64,000 nt of DNA from Kosakonia sacchari SP1 (lineage in GTDB: Bacteria; Pseudomonadota; Gammaproteobacteria; Enterobacterales; Enterobacteriaceae), in assembly GCF_000300455.3 (NCBI RefSeq), contig NZ_CP007215.2:3844001-3908000 (forward strand), read 5' to 3'. The notes beneath the pieces are model-generated. The model searched no databases and had not been told where the DNA came from. It saw only the letters and a program-made list of their open reading frames with translations. Positions 1 to 10,296 of this stretch are shown here, piece after piece; the first letter of the stretch is position 1, and the number at the start of each line of letters is the position of its first letter. The position numbers and the translations under genes were made by a program.

Positions 1-700
1 TTTCCCGCTCGTCAATGCCCTGGCTGCGCTCCCATAAAATACGGCCAAATTTACCAAAGCGTTTAAGCAACATGGCCAGGTCGCTCTTTTGCACATCTTC
101 ACAGGTCCGCAGCCCGAGCGTTTCCAGCTTTGCCGCTGACACCTTCCCCACACCGGGGATTTTGCCGAGCGGTAACGTGCGCAGAAACGCCGGGACATCA
201 GCAGGAGTAATCACATATTGCCCGTTGGGTTTGTTGAGATCGGAGGCAATTTTGGCGAGAAACTTCACCGGCGCAACGCCCGCCGACGCAGTCAGTTGCG
301 TTTCATTAAAAATGGTCTGGCGAATTTCCTGCGCCATCAGCGTCGCCGAACCGTGGCAGTGCGGGCTATCGGTAACATCAAGGTAGGCTTCATCCAGCGA
401 GAGCGGTTCAATAAGCGAGGTGTAGCGGGAGAAGATATCGCGGATCTGGTTAGATGCTTCTTTATAAGCGTCAAAACGGCCGGACAACAACGTAAGGTGC
501 GGACAAAGTTTAAGCGCCATCGCTGTTGGCATCGCGCTGCGTACGCCAAACTTGCGCGCCGGATAGTTCGCCGTGCTGATCACGCCGCGTTGTACCCGGC
601 TACCGCCGATAGCGATGGGAATATCGCGCAGGGCTGGGTTATCGCGCATCTCTACCGCCGCGAAAAAGCAGTCCATATCAACATGTATGATTTTGCGCAT
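1..700 (-). CDS. dinB: DNA polymerase IV, N-terminal part (cut by window edge)
   Basis: Y-family translesion polymerase that extends past lesions and mismatched ends during the SOS response. Reading the minus strand from the ATG at 700 gives [19 protein letters not shown], the metal-binding start of the palm domain. It is followed by the SLDEAYLD catalytic segment and the helix-hairpin-helix region ([12 protein letters not shown]), and the window ends in [10 protein letters not shown]. About 233 of the usual ~351 residues are present with no stop seen; the C-terminal little-finger domain lies outside. A LexA box sits just upstream. In E. coli several genes (fhiA, yafL, dinJ-yafQ) separate dinB from yafK; here the two are direct divergent neighbours. 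Confidence 0.96.
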   Translation of the reverse strand, partial: MRKIIHVDMDCFFAAVEMRDNPALRDIPIAIGGSRVQRGVISTANYPARKFGVRSAMPTAMALKLCPHLTLLSGRFDAYKEASNQIRDIFSRYTSLIEPLSLDEAYLDVTDSPHCHGSATLMAQEIRQTIFNETQLTASAGVAPVKFLAKIASDLNKPNGQYVITPADVPAFLRTLPLGKIPGVGKVSAAKLETLGLRTCEDVQKSDLAMLLKRFGKFGRILWERSQGIDERE

Positions 701-720
701 GCGTACGCCCTCACAGAACA

Positions 721-736
721 CTGGATAAGCATACAG
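721..736 (-). promoter_or_regulatory. LexA box of dinB
   Basis: On the minus strand the sequence CTGTATGCTTATCCAG fits the LexA consensus CTG-N10-CAG and ends about 20 bases before the dinB start codon, where the dinB SOS box is expected. Repression by LexA is inferred from this match and the position. Confidence 0.85.
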
Positions 737-1049
737 CACATTTACAGCAATTGAGAAGCCAGCATGTAAATTCGGCGAAAAGAGGGGAATATAAGCGGCA
801 ATTCAGGCTTTTTACTCGCATAATAGTCGCCAGCTTTCGGCCAAGCGTTTGATACGTAATCCTCAATCTTCTTTGCGCGAGACAAAAGCGAAGCCAATGA
901 AAAGGCAGCGTGAAAGACGATGTAGATTGGGGCTTGCGAAAAAATGCCGTAATGCTAATGTGGGCGCTCCAAAACAGAATAGTCTGAATTTTGGGCTTCT
1001 TTTGCCGTCCTGGCAATGTGGTATTAGCTTTATCAAGGAAACAAGTAGT
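737..1049. other. Intergenic region between dinB and dpaA
   Basis: About 310 bases between two divergent genes. Apart from the upstream part of the dinB control region and the AAGGAA ribosome-binding site of dpaA at 1035-1040, no conserved gene, hairpin or RNA was recognised. The reading frame that runs into dpaA from upstream (from 849) is an open extension without family support. Confidence 0.5.
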
Positions 1050-1787
1050 ATGCGCAAAATCGCATTATTTATTGCGATGCTTCTGCTTCCGTGCGTCTCT
1101 TTTGCTGGCCTGGTGAGCAGCAACGGTTCAGTAACGCCGGTCAGCAAAGAATATAAGCAGCAGTTGATGGGGTCGCCGGTTTATATCCAGATCTTCAAAG
1201 AAGAGCGCACCCTTGATCTTTACGTCAAGATGGGCGAGCAATATCAGTTGCTCGACAGCTACAAGATTTGTAATTACTCCGGCGGGTTGGGCCCCAAGCA
1301 GCGCCAGGGTGATTTTAAAAGCCCGGAGGGTTTCTACTCCGTGCAGCGCAGCCAGTTGAAGCCGGATAGCCGCTTCTATAAAGCCATTAATATTGGGTTT
1401 CCGAATAACTACGATCGCGCCCACGGCTATGAAGGCAAATACCTGATGATCCACGGCGCTTGCGTATCTATTGGCTGCTACGCGATGACGGATTCCGGTA
1501 TTGATGAGATCTTCCAGTTTGTTACCGCCGCGCTGATCTTCGGGCAGCCGAACGTGCAGGTAAGTATCTATCCGTTCCGCATGACCGACGCCAATATGCA
1601 GCGCCATAAATACTCAACCTATGCGGATTTCTGGAAGCAATTGAAGCCGGGTTATGACTACTTCGCCACCACCCACCAGCCGCCGGTTGTCTCGGTCGTG
1701 GATGGTCGCTATGTGGTTAGCAAGCCGCTGAACACCGCTGTTCAGCCGCAGCTGGCGTCAAACTACACGCTCCCCCAGGCAAAATAA
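1050..1787 (+). CDS. dpaA: Peptidoglycan-Lpp amidase DpaA (YafK, YkuD-fold)
   Basis: Periplasmic YkuD/L,D-transpeptidase-fold protein of 245 residues, also called YafK or LdtF. In E. coli it works in the opposite sense to classical L,D-transpeptidases and releases Braun lipoprotein from peptidoglycan. The start at 1050 follows AAGGAA with nine bases of spacing and opens a signal peptide ([19 protein letters not shown]). The catalytic segment [12 protein letters not shown] carries the nucleophile at about Cys143. Length and sequence match E. coli YafK closely. The last ten codons overlap the end of yafJ on the other strand. Confidence 0.94.
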   Translation: MRKIALFIAMLLLPCVSFAGLVSSNGSVTPVSKEYKQQLMGSPVYIQIFKEERTLDLYVKMGEQYQLLDSYKICNYSGGLGPKQRQGDFKSPEGFYSVQRSQLKPDSRFYKAINIGFPNNYDRAHGYEGKYLMIHGACVSIGCYAMTDSGIDEIFQFVTAALIFGQPNVQVSIYPFRMTDANMQRHKYSTYADFWKQLKPGYDYFATTHQPPVVSVVDGRYVVSKPLNTAVQPQLASNYTLPQAK

Positions 1788-2525
1788 TGCCCACTCACCT
1801 GGCATAATCTTTTGCCAGGTTTCATTGCCGGTTAACGGCTGGGTGGCAATCACGGTAACCACATCATTTGGTGTGGTTTCCCGCTGAAAATCAATTTCCA
1901 CATCCTGATCCAGCAACTTCGCCACGCCAAACGGCGCACGACGGGTGATCCAGAACAGATTGGTCGAACAAAACGCCATCACATAACGCCCGTCCGACAG
2001 CAGCATATTAAAAACGCCCTTCTCGCGCAGCTCCGTGGCCAATGCCGCAATGTATTTAAACACCGCCGCCATATTGCCCGGTGTGCGCGGGTAGCGTTCG
2101 GTCAGCTTGTGCAGCAACCAGCAAAAACCTTTTTCGCTATCGGTTTCGCCAATCGGGCGGAAATTACCGGTCTCCAGCGATTTATAACCCGTAAGCTGCC
2201 CGTTGTGCGCATAGGTCCAGTTGCGCCCCCATAGTTCGCGGGTAAACGGATGGGTATTTTCCAGCGCCACTTCGCCACGGTTCGCCTGGCGAATATGGGC
2301 AATCACTGAACGGGATTTAATCGGGTAGTCCTGCACTAATTTCGCAATAGGGGAATTAAAACTCGGTTGCGGATCTTTGAACGTGCGACAGCCCTTGCCC
2401 TCGTAAAAGGTAATGCCCCAGCCATCTTTATGCGGCCCGGTTCCGCCGCCACGCTGGACGAGACCGGTAAAACTAAAGCAGATATCGGTTGGCACATTTG
2501 CGCTCATACCGAGCAGTTCGCACAT
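1758..2525 (-). CDS. yafJ: Class II glutamine amidotransferase-like protein YafJ
   Basis: Stand-alone class II glutamine amidotransferase domain (Ntn hydrolase), 255 residues, the same length as E. coli YafJ. The start at 2525 is chosen because it puts the nucleophile Cys directly after Met (MCELLG); a longer in-frame start would bury it. Other hallmarks are [11 protein letters not shown], the IRQANRG segment and the THPF / YAHNGQL substrate-binding loops. The substrate is unknown. It lies downstream of gmhA on the same strand, with 135 bases between. The gene ends inside the 3' end of dpaA on the opposite strand (30 bp tail-to-tail overlap). Confidence 0.94.
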   Translation of the reverse strand: MCELLGMSANVPTDICFSFTGLVQRGGGTGPHKDGWGITFYEGKGCRTFKDPQPSFNSPIAKLVQDYPIKSRSVIAHIRQANRGEVALENTHPFTRELWGRNWTYAHNGQLTGYKSLETGNFRPIGETDSEKGFCWLLHKLTERYPRTPGNMAAVFKYIAALATELREKGVFNMLLSDGRYVMAFCSTNLFWITRRAPFGVAKLLDQDVEIDFQRETTPNDVVTVIATQPLTGNETWQKIMPGEWALFCLGERVV

Positions 2526-2660
2526 ACACACCCCCACACAGCGCCCTTATCAGAGAAGGCGTAATTGGTGCAGCCAGTTGGCATACGGACAGTGCGTCGA
2601 TTAACTGTACCTAAACAGAATTTCGCGCACTGCCGGAGTCAAAAAGGCAAAAAGCCTTCC

Positions 2661-3242
2661 TTAAGCCTTAACCATCTCTTTTTCAATCAACTGAATCAGG
2701 ATATGAATCACCTTAATGTGAATTTCCTGAATACGGTCAGCATAACCAAAATGCGGCACGCGAATTTCAACGTCTGCGCTGCCCGCCATCTTGCCGCCGT
2801 CTTTACCGGTCAGGGTGATCACTTTCATCCCCTTCTCACGCGCTGCCGCAACCGCTTTGATCACGTTGCCGGAGTTACCGGAAGTGGAGATCCCCAGCAG
2901 CACGTCGCCTTCGCGGCCAACGGCTTCCACATAACGGGAGAAAACATAGTCGTAACCGAAGTCGTTGCTGACGCAGGAGAGATGGCTCACGTCAGAGATG
3001 GCAATCGCCGGGTAACCCGGACGGTTTTCACGGTAGCGCCCGGTTAACTCTTCTGCGAAATGCATCGCATCACAATGCGAGCCGCCGTTACCACAGGACA
3101 ACACTTTGCCGCCGGCTTTAAAGCTGTCGGCCAGCAATACCGCCGCGCGCTGAATAGCGTGAATATTGGCATCATCTTTCAAGAAGTTCGCCAGCGTTTC
3201 GGCCGCTTCGTTCAGTTCGTTACGAATAAGATCCTGGTACAT
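2661..3242 (-). CDS. gmhA: Sedoheptulose-7-phosphate isomerase
   Basis: First enzyme of ADP-heptose synthesis for the LPS inner core: converts sedoheptulose 7-phosphate to heptose 7-phosphate. The 193-residue SIS-domain protein matches E. coli GmhA (LpcA) almost along its length, with [18 protein letters not shown] and the phosphate loop STSGNS. The start at 3242 (MYQDLIRN) follows a GAAGGAT ribosome-binding site; an upstream in-frame Met has no family support. It is divergent from fadE, sharing a 236-base control region. Loss in relatives causes deep-rough LPS. Confidence 0.97.
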   Translation of the reverse strand: MYQDLIRNELNEAAETLANFLKDDANIHAIQRAAVLLADSFKAGGKVLSCGNGGSHCDAMHFAEELTGRYRENRPGYPAIAISDVSHLSCVSNDFGYDYVFSRYVEAVGREGDVLLGISTSGNSGNVIKAVAAAREKGMKVITLTGKDGGKMAGSADVEIRVPHFGYADRIQEIHIKVIHILIQLIEKEMVKA

Positions 3243-3440
3243 GAGGATATCCTTCAGCATAAATGTAAATAACACTGCGCAGTGTACCGGATACTATTCC
3301 AGGCGAGAAGTTAAAGCCGTAGCGCCCCGTCGTTTTCATTTTCCGTGCGTAAAAAGCCCTCAACAATGTGAACCAGGTTGTAATTATTTTGTAAACACAT
3401 TGCTAAAAGAAATCACATCCACTACAACCAATACATCACA

Positions 3441-3456
3441 AGTGGTCAGACCTCCT
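3441..3456 (+). promoter_or_regulatory. FadR operator of fadE
   Basis: AGTGGTCAGACCTCCT lies 22 bases before the fadE start codon and carries the central GGTCNGACC core of FadR sites. FadR bound here would repress fadE until long-chain acyl-CoA releases it. The call rests on consensus match plus gene identity. Confidence 0.75.
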
Positions 3457-3478
3457 ACAAGCAAGGGAGCTTTTCTTT

Positions 3479-5926
3479 ATGATGATTTTGAGCATTATCG
3501 CAACGGTTGTTCTGCTCGGCGCGCTGTTTTACCACCGCGTTAACCTGCTGCTCAGCAGCGTGATCCTGCTGGCGTGGACCGCCGCGCTGGGCGTTGCGGG
3601 CCTGTGGTCTATCTGGCTGCTGGTGCCGCTCGCGATTATTCTGGTGCCGTTTAACCTGCCGCCGATGCGTAAAGCGTTGATTTCCGCACCAGCCTTCCGT
3701 GGTTTCCGTAAAGTGATGCCGCCGATGTCGCGTACCGAAAAAGAGGCCATCGACGCCGGGACAACCTGGTGGGAAGGCGATCTGTTTCGCGGTAACCCGG
3801 ACTGGAAAAAACTGCACAACTATCCGCAGCCGCGTCTGACTGCCGAAGAGCAGGCGTTCCTCGACGGCCCGGTGGAAGAAGCCTGTCGCATGGCGAATGA
3901 CTTCCAGATCACCCATGAAATGGCCGATCTGCCGCCGGAACTGTGGGCGTTCTTAAAAGAGCACCGCTTCTTTGCGATGATCATCAAAAAAGAGTACGGC
4001 GGGCTGGAATTCTCGGCTTATGCCCAATCCCGCGTGCTGCAAAAACTCGCGGGTGTCTCCGGTATTCTGGCGATCACCGTCGGCGTACCAAACTCTTTAG
4101 GCCCTGGCGAACTGCTGCAACACTACGGCACCCAGGAACAAAAAGATCACTACCTGCCACGCCTGGCGCGTGGGGTGGAAATCCCCTGCTTCGCGCTGAC
4201 CAGCCCGGAAGCGGGCTCCGATGCAGGTGCCATTCCGGACACCGGCATCGTCTGCATGGGGGACTGGCAGGGCGAGCAGGTGCTCGGTATGCGCCTGACC
4301 TGGAACAAACGCTACATTACGCTCGCGCCAATCGCGACGGTGCTGGGCCTGGCGTTCAAACTCTCTGACCCCGATAAGCTGCTGGGTGGCGACGAAGAAT
4401 TAGGCATTACCTGTGCGCTGATCCCCACCTCTACACCGGGCGTGGAAATTGGCCGCCGTCACTTCCCGCTGAACGTGCCGTTCCAGAACGGCCCGACCCG
4501 CGGCGACGATATCTTTGTGCCGATCGATTACATTATTGGCGGGCCGAAAATGGCCGGTCAGGGCTGGCGTATGCTGGTGGAATGTCTGTCGGTTGGTCGC
4601 GGTATTACGCTGCCGTCCAACTCCACTGGCGGCGTCAAATCCGTCGCGATGGGGATTGGTGCGTACGCTCATATCCGCCGCCAGTTCAAAGTGTCGATTG
4701 GTAAAATGGAAGGCATCGAAGAGCCGCTGGCGCGCATTGGCGGTAACGCCTACGCCATGGATGCAGCCGCATCGCTGGTGACCTACGGCATTATGCTCGG
4801 TGAAAAACCGGCGGTGCTTTCGGCAATCGTTAAGTATCACTGTACCCACCGTGGTCAGCAGTCAATCATTGATGCAATGGATATTGCCGGCGGTAAAGGC
4901 ATCATGCTCGGCGAGGGCAACTTCCTGGCGCGTAGTTATCAGGGAGCGCCGATCGCTATTACCGTAGAAGGCGCGAATATCCTCACCCGTACCATGATGA
5001 TCTTCGGCCAGGGCGCTATCCGCTGTCATCCGTATGTGCTGGAAGAGATGGCCGCTGCGCAGAATAACGACGTGGACGCCTTCGACAAACTGCTTTTCAA
5101 ACATATCGGCCACGTCGGCAGCAATAAAATGCGCAGCCTCTGGCTCGGCCTGACACGCGGTTTAACCAGCGCCACGCCGACCCGTGATGCCACGAAACGT
5201 TACTACCAGCATCTGAACCGTGTGAGTGCCAACCTGGCGCTGCTCTCGGATGTGTCCATGGCGGTACTTGGCGGCAGCCTGAAACGCCGCGAACGCATCT
5301 CGGCACGTCTCGGCGATGTGTTAAGCCAGCTCTATCTCGCCTCGGCGGTGCTGAAACGCTATGACGACGAAGGCCGTCAGGAAGCGGATCTGCCGCTGGT
5401 ACACTGGGGCGTGCAGGATGCGCTCTACCAGGCAGAACAGGCAATGCATGATTTACTGGAGAACTTCCCGAACCGCTTTGTGGCGGGCGCCCTGAGCCTG
5501 GTGATTTTCCCGACCGGTCGTCACTACCGCGCCCCGTCCGACAAACTGGATCACAAAGTCGCGAAGATCCTGCAAACCCCGAGCGCTACCCGTTCACGTA
5601 TTGGTCGCGGTCAGTACCTGACGCCGAGCGAGCATAATCCGGTCGGTCTGCTGGAAGAGGCGCTGGTTGATGTGATGGCAGCGGATCCGATTCATCAGCG
5701 CATCTGCAAAGAGTTAGGCAAAAACCTGCCGTTTACCCGTCTGGACGTGCTGGCTCAGCAGGCGCTGGCAAGCGGACTGATTAATCAGGAAGAGGCCACA
5801 CTGTTGAACAAAGCCGAAGTCAGCCGCTTGCGCAGTATCAACGTTGATGACTTTGAACCGGAGGCACTGGCGACTCAGCCGGTGGTAAAAACGCCGGAGA
5901 AAGTGCGTAAACCGGAAGCTGCCTGA
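3479..5926 (+). CDS. fadE: Acyl-CoA dehydrogenase FadE
   Basis: First oxidative step of fatty-acid beta-oxidation, acyl-CoA to trans-2-enoyl-CoA, using FAD. The 815-residue protein is about 85-90% like the 814-residue E. coli FadE by eye. It has two N-terminal hydrophobic segments (about residues 2-24 and 28-60), then the acyl-CoA dehydrogenase core (for example [14 protein letters not shown] and VEGANILTR) and a long C-terminal extension typical of this family. The start (MMILSI) follows AAGGGAG. A FadR site lies just upstream and a strong terminator at 5962-5988. It is divergent from gmhA, as in E. coli. Confidence 0.98.
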   Translation: MMILSIIATVVLLGALFYHRVNLLLSSVILLAWTAALGVAGLWSIWLLVPLAIILVPFNLPPMRKALISAPAFRGFRKVMPPMSRTEKEAIDAGTTWWEGDLFRGNPDWKKLHNYPQPRLTAEEQAFLDGPVEEACRMANDFQITHEMADLPPELWAFLKEHRFFAMIIKKEYGGLEFSAYAQSRVLQKLAGVSGILAITVGVPNSLGPGELLQHYGTQEQKDHYLPRLARGVEIPCFALTSPEAGSDAGAIPDTGIVCMGDWQGEQVLGMRLTWNKRYITLAPIATVLGLAFKLSDPDKLLGGDEELGITCALIPTSTPGVEIGRRHFPLNVPFQNGPTRGDDIFVPIDYIIGGPKMAGQGWRMLVECLSVGRGITLPSNSTGGVKSVAMGIGAYAHIRRQFKVSIGKMEGIEEPLARIGGNAYAMDAAASLVTYGIMLGEKPAVLSAIVKYHCTHRGQQSIIDAMDIAGGKGIMLGEGNFLARSYQGAPIAITVEGANILTRTMMIFGQGAIRCHPYVLEEMAAAQNNDVDAFDKLLFKHIGHVGSNKMRSLWLGLTRGLTSATPTRDATKRYYQHLNRVSANLALLSDVSMAVLGGSLKRRERISARLGDVLSQLYLASAVLKRYDDEGRQEADLPLVHWGVQDALYQAEQAMHDLLENFPNRFVAGALSLVIFPTGRHYRAPSDKLDHKVAKILQTPSATRSRIGRGQYLTPSEHNPVGLLEEALVDVMAADPIHQRICKELGKNLPFTRLDVLAQQALASGLINQEEATLLNKAEVSRLRSINVDDFEPEALATQPVVKTPEKVRKPEAA

Positions 5927-5961
5927 CGAAGTAAGCGGCTGAAAACGCTCTCCTCTTATCG

Positions 5962-5988
5962 AAACCCGCATCACGCGGGTTTTTTTAT
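5962..5988 (+). terminator. Rho-independent terminator of fadE
   Basis: Perfect stem AAACCCGC / GCGGGTTT with a five-base loop, followed by a run of Ts, 35 bases after the fadE stop codon. Confidence 0.93.
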
Positions 5989-6038
5989 TTATCCTCATGC
6001 TACAGTGTGCAAATGCTGTCTTACGGGGAGTTGCTATT

Positions 6039-6809
6039 GTGCCTGGTTTAAAAATTACGCTGTTACAACAACCGTTAGTCTGGATGGATGGCCCCGCTAA
6101 CCTGCGCCATTTCGATATCCAGTTAGAAGACGTCACCGGGCGTGATGTGATTGTGCTGCCGGAAATGTTCACCACCGGTTTTGCCATGGAGGCGGCGAAA
6201 CAATCCATGCCGCAAGATGAGGTCATTGCCTGGATGCAGAGCAAAGCGCGCCAGACCGATGCGCTGGTCGCCGGTAGCGCCGCGCTGCAAACCGATCGCG
6301 GCCCGGTGAACCGCTTTTTGCTGGTCGAACCGCAAGGTAAGGTGCACTTCTACGATAAACGCCATCTGTTCCGCATGGCCGATGAGCACCACCACTACGA
6401 AGCGGGTAACGAGCGCGTGGTGTTTGAGTGGCGCGGCTGGCGCATTCTGCCGCTGGTCTGTTACGACCTGCGTTTTCCGGTGTGGTCGCGCAACCGCAAT
6501 GATTACGATCTGCTGCTCTATGTTGCCAACTGGCCAGCGCCGCGCTCGCTGCACTGGCAATCTCTGCTGGTGGCCCGCGCGATTGAAAACCTCGCCTGGG
6601 TGGCGGGCTGCAACCGCGTCGGCACCGATGGCAACGGGCATCACTATCGTGGTGACAGTCGGGTTATCAGCCCGCAGGGCGAAATCATCGCCACCGCCGA
6701 GCCGCACCAGGCGACGCGCATTGACGCCGAGCTGTCACTCAGCGCGTTACGGGAGTACCGTGAGAAGTTCCCGGCCTGGCAGGATGCCGATCCCTTTACG
6801 CTGGGGTAA
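6039..6809 (+). CDS. yafV: Omega-amidase YafV (nitrilase superfamily)
   Basis: C-N hydrolase that in E. coli hydrolyses alpha-ketoglutaramate and similar omega-amides, salvaging by-products of glutamine transamination. It is 256 residues long, equal to E. coli YafV. The nitrilase triad is visible as Glu42 (VLPEMF), Lys107 (YDKRHLF) and Cys141 (LVCYDLRFP). The start is a GTG at 6039, eight bases after GGGGAG; an upstream in-frame ATG at 5997 lacks a ribosome-binding site and homology. In E. coli ivy and aspV follow within a few kb; here the metabolic clusters described below intervene. Confidence 0.95.
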   Translation: MPGLKITLLQQPLVWMDGPANLRHFDIQLEDVTGRDVIVLPEMFTTGFAMEAAKQSMPQDEVIAWMQSKARQTDALVAGSAALQTDRGPVNRFLLVEPQGKVHFYDKRHLFRMADEHHHYEAGNERVVFEWRGWRILPLVCYDLRFPVWSRNRNDYDLLLYVANWPAPRSLHWQSLLVARAIENLAWVAGCNRVGTDGNGHHYRGDSRVISPQGEIIATAEPHQATRIDAELSLSALREYREKFPAWQDADPFTLG

Positions 6810-6816
6810 CGCGATC

Positions 6817-6838
6817 CCCTCTCCCTGCCGGGAGAGGG
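6817..6838. terminator. Inverted repeat between yafV and the GGT-like gene
   Basis: CCCTCTCCC-TGCC-GGGAGAGGG, a perfect 9-bp stem between two convergent genes. It has no T-run on the plus strand, so termination is plausible rather than certain. It belongs to a family of similar CCTCTCC/GGAGAGG hairpins also seen at 22305, 23087 and 48180. Confidence 0.6.
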
Positions 6839-6844
6839 TGCAAA

Positions 6845-8446
6845 TCAACTCACTAACGCCTGCCCGTCTTTGCGGCTCTCTGTCGCCGCCACATAGTGAC
6901 CTTCCGGCATGCGGTAAATGACCTGCGCACCACCAAAGTTATAGCCCGCCAGCGGATCTTCCACCGTTATCACATGCCCGCGCTCACGCAGCGCCGCAAT
7001 CACGTTGCGATCAAAGCTTGACTCCAGCGCCACTTCGCGCCCCTGAATCACTCGCCAGCGCGGCGCATCAATCGCCGCCTGCGGGTTCTGTCCATGCAGC
7101 ATTATGCGCAGCGCCATCTGCAAATGCCCCTGCGCCTGCATCGGCCCGCCCATTACGCCAAACGACATCAGCGGTTTACCGTCAGCGCCCATCGCAAAAC
7201 CGGGAATAATGGTGTGGAACGGACGCTTGCTGCCCGCCAGCGCATTCGGGTGTTTTGGATCAAGCACAAAACCGCAGCCCCGATTTTGCAGGCTGATACC
7301 GGTGTCCGGCACCACAACGCCGGAGCCAAAGCCCATAAAGTTGGACTGAATAAACGACACCATCATGCCGCTGGCATCAGCGGTAGAGAGGTAAACTGTG
7401 CCGCTTTGCGTTGGGGCACCATAGACAAAATCAGACGCGTTATCCGGGTCGATCAGCGCCGCACGCGACTGCAGATAGTCGTCACTGAGCAGCAGTTCGG
7501 CGGCAAACTCCAGGTGTGCATCATCGGCAACATAGCGGTCAAGATCGGCCAGTGCCAGCTTCATGGCTTCAATCGCAAGGTGCAGCGACTGCACCGAGTC
7601 CGGGTGATAACGACCAATATCGCACTGCTCAAGGATGCCGAGCGCAATCAGCGTGGCGATACCCTGTCCGTTTGGCGGTAACTCTTGCACAGAACCACCG
7701 GCAAACTCACGCGACAACAACGTGACCCAATCGGCTTTGTGGTTCGCCAGGTCAGCCTCGCTCAGGTGTGCGCCGTGTGCTTTGGCGAAGGCGGCAATCT
7801 TCTGCGCCAGCTCACCGCGATAAAATGCCTCGCCATTAGTTTCGGCAATTAACGCCAGCGTGCGTGCCTGCGCCGGGTTACGAAAGATTTCTCCGGGTTT
7901 CGGCGCTCGCCCTTCCGGCGCAAAGCAGGCGCTAAAGCCCGGCTGATCTTTGAGTTTGTTATAGCCGCGCTGCCATAGATGACCAATCAGCGGCGAGACG
8001 GGAAAACCGTGGCGCGCATACTCAATGGCCGGTTGCGCCAGCGTGGTCAGCGGCAGTGTGGCAAAACGTTCCGCCAGCGCCACCCAACCAGACACGGCGC
8101 CCGGCACGGTGACGGCATCCCAGCCCAGTTCTGGCACTGCCGCTTTGCCCGCGAACATATCCGCATGCCAGCTTGCGGGCGAACGCCCGGATGCATTCAG
8201 CCCGTGCAGTTCCTTACCGTCCCAGACAATGGCGAAGGCATCGCTACCAATCCCGCAGCCGGTCGGTTCGACAACGGTGAGCGCCATCGCGGTGGCAATC
8301 GCCGCATCCACCGCGTTACCACCGAGCGCGAGCATCCGCATCCCGGCTTGTGCCGCCAGCGGCTGTGAGGTGGCTACCGCGTTGCGGCCCATCATTGGCG
8401 CGCGATGGGAGGCATAATTTACATTGAAATCAATCGCTTTGGTCAT
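6845..8446 (-). CDS. Gamma-glutamyltransferase-family Ntn hydrolase
   Basis: A 533-residue member of the gamma-glutamyltranspeptidase family, which mature by autocleavage before a catalytic Thr. The likely nucleophile is Thr350 in QSGTVYLS, followed by the family segments FMGFGSGVVVPDTGISLQNR and FGVMGGPMQAQGH. No signal peptide is visible, so it probably acts in the cytoplasm, unlike E. coli Ggt. The start follows AAGGAG. It is the last gene of the GntR-ABC operon, 9 bases after the permease, so its substrate is probably what the transporter brings in (gamma-glutamyl or other amide compounds; inference). It is distantly related to HpxW in this window, but substrate identity is not proven. 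Confidence 0.85.
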   Translation of the reverse strand: MTKAIDFNVNYASHRAPMMGRNAVATSQPLAAQAGMRMLALGGNAVDAAIATAMALTVVEPTGCGIGSDAFAIVWDGKELHGLNASGRSPASWHADMFAGKAAVPELGWDAVTVPGAVSGWVALAERFATLPLTTLAQPAIEYARHGFPVSPLIGHLWQRGYNKLKDQPGFSACFAPEGRAPKPGEIFRNPAQARTLALIAETNGEAFYRGELAQKIAAFAKAHGAHLSEADLANHKADWVTLLSREFAGGSVQELPPNGQGIATLIALGILEQCDIGRYHPDSVQSLHLAIEAMKLALADLDRYVADDAHLEFAAELLLSDDYLQSRAALIDPDNASDFVYGAPTQSGTVYLSTADASGMMVSFIQSNFMGFGSGVVVPDTGISLQNRGCGFVLDPKHPNALAGSKRPFHTIIPGFAMGADGKPLMSFGVMGGPMQAQGHLQMALRIMLHGQNPQAAIDAPRWRVIQGREVALESSFDRNVIAALRERGHVITVEDPLAGYNFGGAQVIYRMPEGHYVAATESRKDGQALVS

Positions 8447-8455
8447 CAGAACTCC

Positions 8456-9331
8456 TTAGTCGTGGCGCGGATCGAGCGCGTCGCGCAGCCCGTCGCCGAG
8501 TAAATTAAATCCCTGCACGGTCAGAAAAATGGTTACACCGGGGAAAATAGACATCCAGGGAGCCTGTTCCAGAAAGCCCTTCGCGGTGTTCAGCATTGCG
8601 CCCCACGACGGATAGGGTGGTTGCTGGCCAAGGCCGAGAAACGACAGGCTCGCTTCGGTAATGATCGCCGAAGCGATCGCCAGCGTGGCCTGCACGAGGA
8701 TCGGCGACATCACATTCGGCAGCACGTAACGCAGGATGATCCAGCGATCCGGCAGACCAATCGCCCGCGCGCCGTCGATATACTCTTCGTTGCGGATCGC
8801 GATCACCTGGCCGCGCGTCAGGCGGGCAAAGATCGGCATCGCCGACAAGCCAATGGCGATCATCGCATTGGTCAGGCTGGGGCCAAGAAACGCGCCCAGT
8901 GCAATGGCCATAATCAGAAACGGACAGGCGAGCAGCGCTTCAATAACGCGGGAAATCACACCGTCCCAGATGCCCTGGAAGTAGCCCGCCAGCAAGCCGA
9001 GCGGTACACCGATCGCGACCGCGATCACTACCGACACGCAGCCCGCCAGCAGTGAAGTGCGCGCCCCCCAAATCATGCGCGAGAGAATATCGCGCCCCAG
9101 CTCGTCGGTGCCAAACCAGTAAAGCTCCGACGGGGGTTTGCGGACTGCCAGAAAGTTCGCTTTGACCGGATCAAACGGCGCGATCCACGGCGCAAGCAGC
9201 GCAATCAGCACAAACACGCCGACAATCACCGCGCCAATCACCGCACTACGGTTAGCGAGGAATTTTTTCAGTACCCGGTTTTCCGTACGCGGCAGCGATG
9301 CCGCCACGCCGGTGGTGGACAGTTCGGCCAT
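8456..9331 (-). CDS. Peptide-type ABC transporter permease (DppC/GsiD-like)
   Basis: Inner-membrane permease of 291 residues. It has an N-terminal tail and membrane segment (AVIGAVIVGVFVLIALLAPWI), then the oligopeptide permease core. The DELGRDILSRMIWGARTSL motif and the EAA loop region (YIDGARAIGLPDRWIILRYVLPN) identify the DppC/OppC subclass. Its start overlaps the stop of the DppB-like gene by one base, indicating translational coupling, and the GGT-family gene follows after 9 bases. The substrate cannot be read from the permease itself. Confidence 0.92.
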   Translation of the reverse strand: MAELSTTGVAASLPRTENRVLKKFLANRSAVIGAVIVGVFVLIALLAPWIAPFDPVKANFLAVRKPPSELYWFGTDELGRDILSRMIWGARTSLLAGCVSVVIAVAIGVPLGLLAGYFQGIWDGVISRVIEALLACPFLIMAIALGAFLGPSLTNAMIAIGLSAMPIFARLTRGQVIAIRNEEYIDGARAIGLPDRWIILRYVLPNVMSPILVQATLAIASAIITEASLSFLGLGQQPPYPSWGAMLNTAKGFLEQAPWMSIFPGVTIFLTVQGFNLLGDGLRDALDPRHD

Positions 9332-10275
9332 TATTCGCTCCGCATTTTCGGGTTGATTAACACATACAGCACATCCGCCAGCAGGTTCAGCGCGAGAAAA
9401 CCGATTGCCACCACCAGCACGACACCCTGCACCACCGCGTAGTCACGGTTGAACACCGAATCAACAATCATCTTGCCGAAACCGGGAATGGTAAACACCT
9501 GCTCAGTCAGCACCGCGCCACCCAGCAGCTCGCCAAACAGCAGCGTGGTCAGGGTGATCACCGGTACCAGCGCATTACGAAACGCATGCTTCATGATCAC
9601 CGCTTTTGGCAGCAACCCCTTCGCGCGTGCGGTGCGAATATAATCCGCTTTCAGCACCGCAATCATCGACGCGCGAGTATGGCGCATTAACGTCGCCGCC
9701 AGCCCCGTTCCCAGCACCAGCGCGGGCAACAACAGCGTGCGCAAGTTCTGCACTGGATCTTCACTAAATGGCACAAAACCAGACGCCGGCAGCCATTGCA
9801 GATTGACGGAAAAGATGAGGATCAGCAGGATCCCCAGCCAGAAGTGCGGCACCGAAATACCGGATATCGCGACAAAATTAGCGCCGTGATCGATCCAGCT
9901 ATTCCTGTTCACCGCCGCCAGAATGCCCATGCTGATACCGAACAGCAGCGCAATAACCATCGCCAGCAGCGACATCTCCAGCGTCACCGGCAACTTGGTG
10001 GCAATCAGGTGCGTTACCGGTTCCTGCGTACGCAACGAGACGCCAAGATCGCCCTGCAACGCGCGGGTCAGCCAGTGAAAATATTGCACCGGGATCGGCG
10101 CATCCAGGTTCAGCTCCGCGCGCAACTGGGCGATGACCGCCGGATCGCGCTCCTCGCCCAGCATCGCCGTGAGCGGATCGCCGGGTAGCAATTTTTGCAA
10201 ACCGAACACCATCATGCTGACCAGCAGCAGAGTCGGAACGGCGAGCAGCAGGCGTTTGCAAATCAATTCCAGCAT
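9331..10275 (-). CDS. Peptide-type ABC transporter permease (DppB/GsiC-like)
   Basis: Inner-membrane permease of 314 residues, the partner of the DppC-like protein. Recognisable features are the N-terminal membrane segment (LLLAVPTLLLVSMMVFGLQKL), LPGDPLTAMLGE, a central GISVPHFWLGILLI segment and the EAA loop (ADYIRTARAKGLLPKAVIMKHAFRNAL). Order binding protein, DppB-like, DppC-like is the standard dipeptide and glutathione transporter arrangement. The gene starts 21 bases after the binding-protein gene and ends overlapping the next permease by one base. Confidence 0.92.
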   Translation of the reverse strand: MLELICKRLLLAVPTLLLVSMMVFGLQKLLPGDPLTAMLGEERDPAVIAQLRAELNLDAPIPVQYFHWLTRALQGDLGVSLRTQEPVTHLIATKLPVTLEMSLLAMVIALLFGISMGILAAVNRNSWIDHGANFVAISGISVPHFWLGILLILIFSVNLQWLPASGFVPFSEDPVQNLRTLLLPALVLGTGLAATLMRHTRASMIAVLKADYIRTARAKGLLPKAVIMKHAFRNALVPVITLTTLLFGELLGGAVLTEQVFTIPGFGKMIVDSVFNRDYAVVQGVVLVVAIGFLALNLLADVLYVLINPKMRSE

Positions 10276-10296
10276 GGTTTCTCCAGGCGATGCCGT

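Noticed and set aside
849-1049. N-terminal extension of dpaA
   Set aside because: Starting at 849 would bury the signal peptide; the start at 1050 has a ribosome-binding site and matches E. coli.
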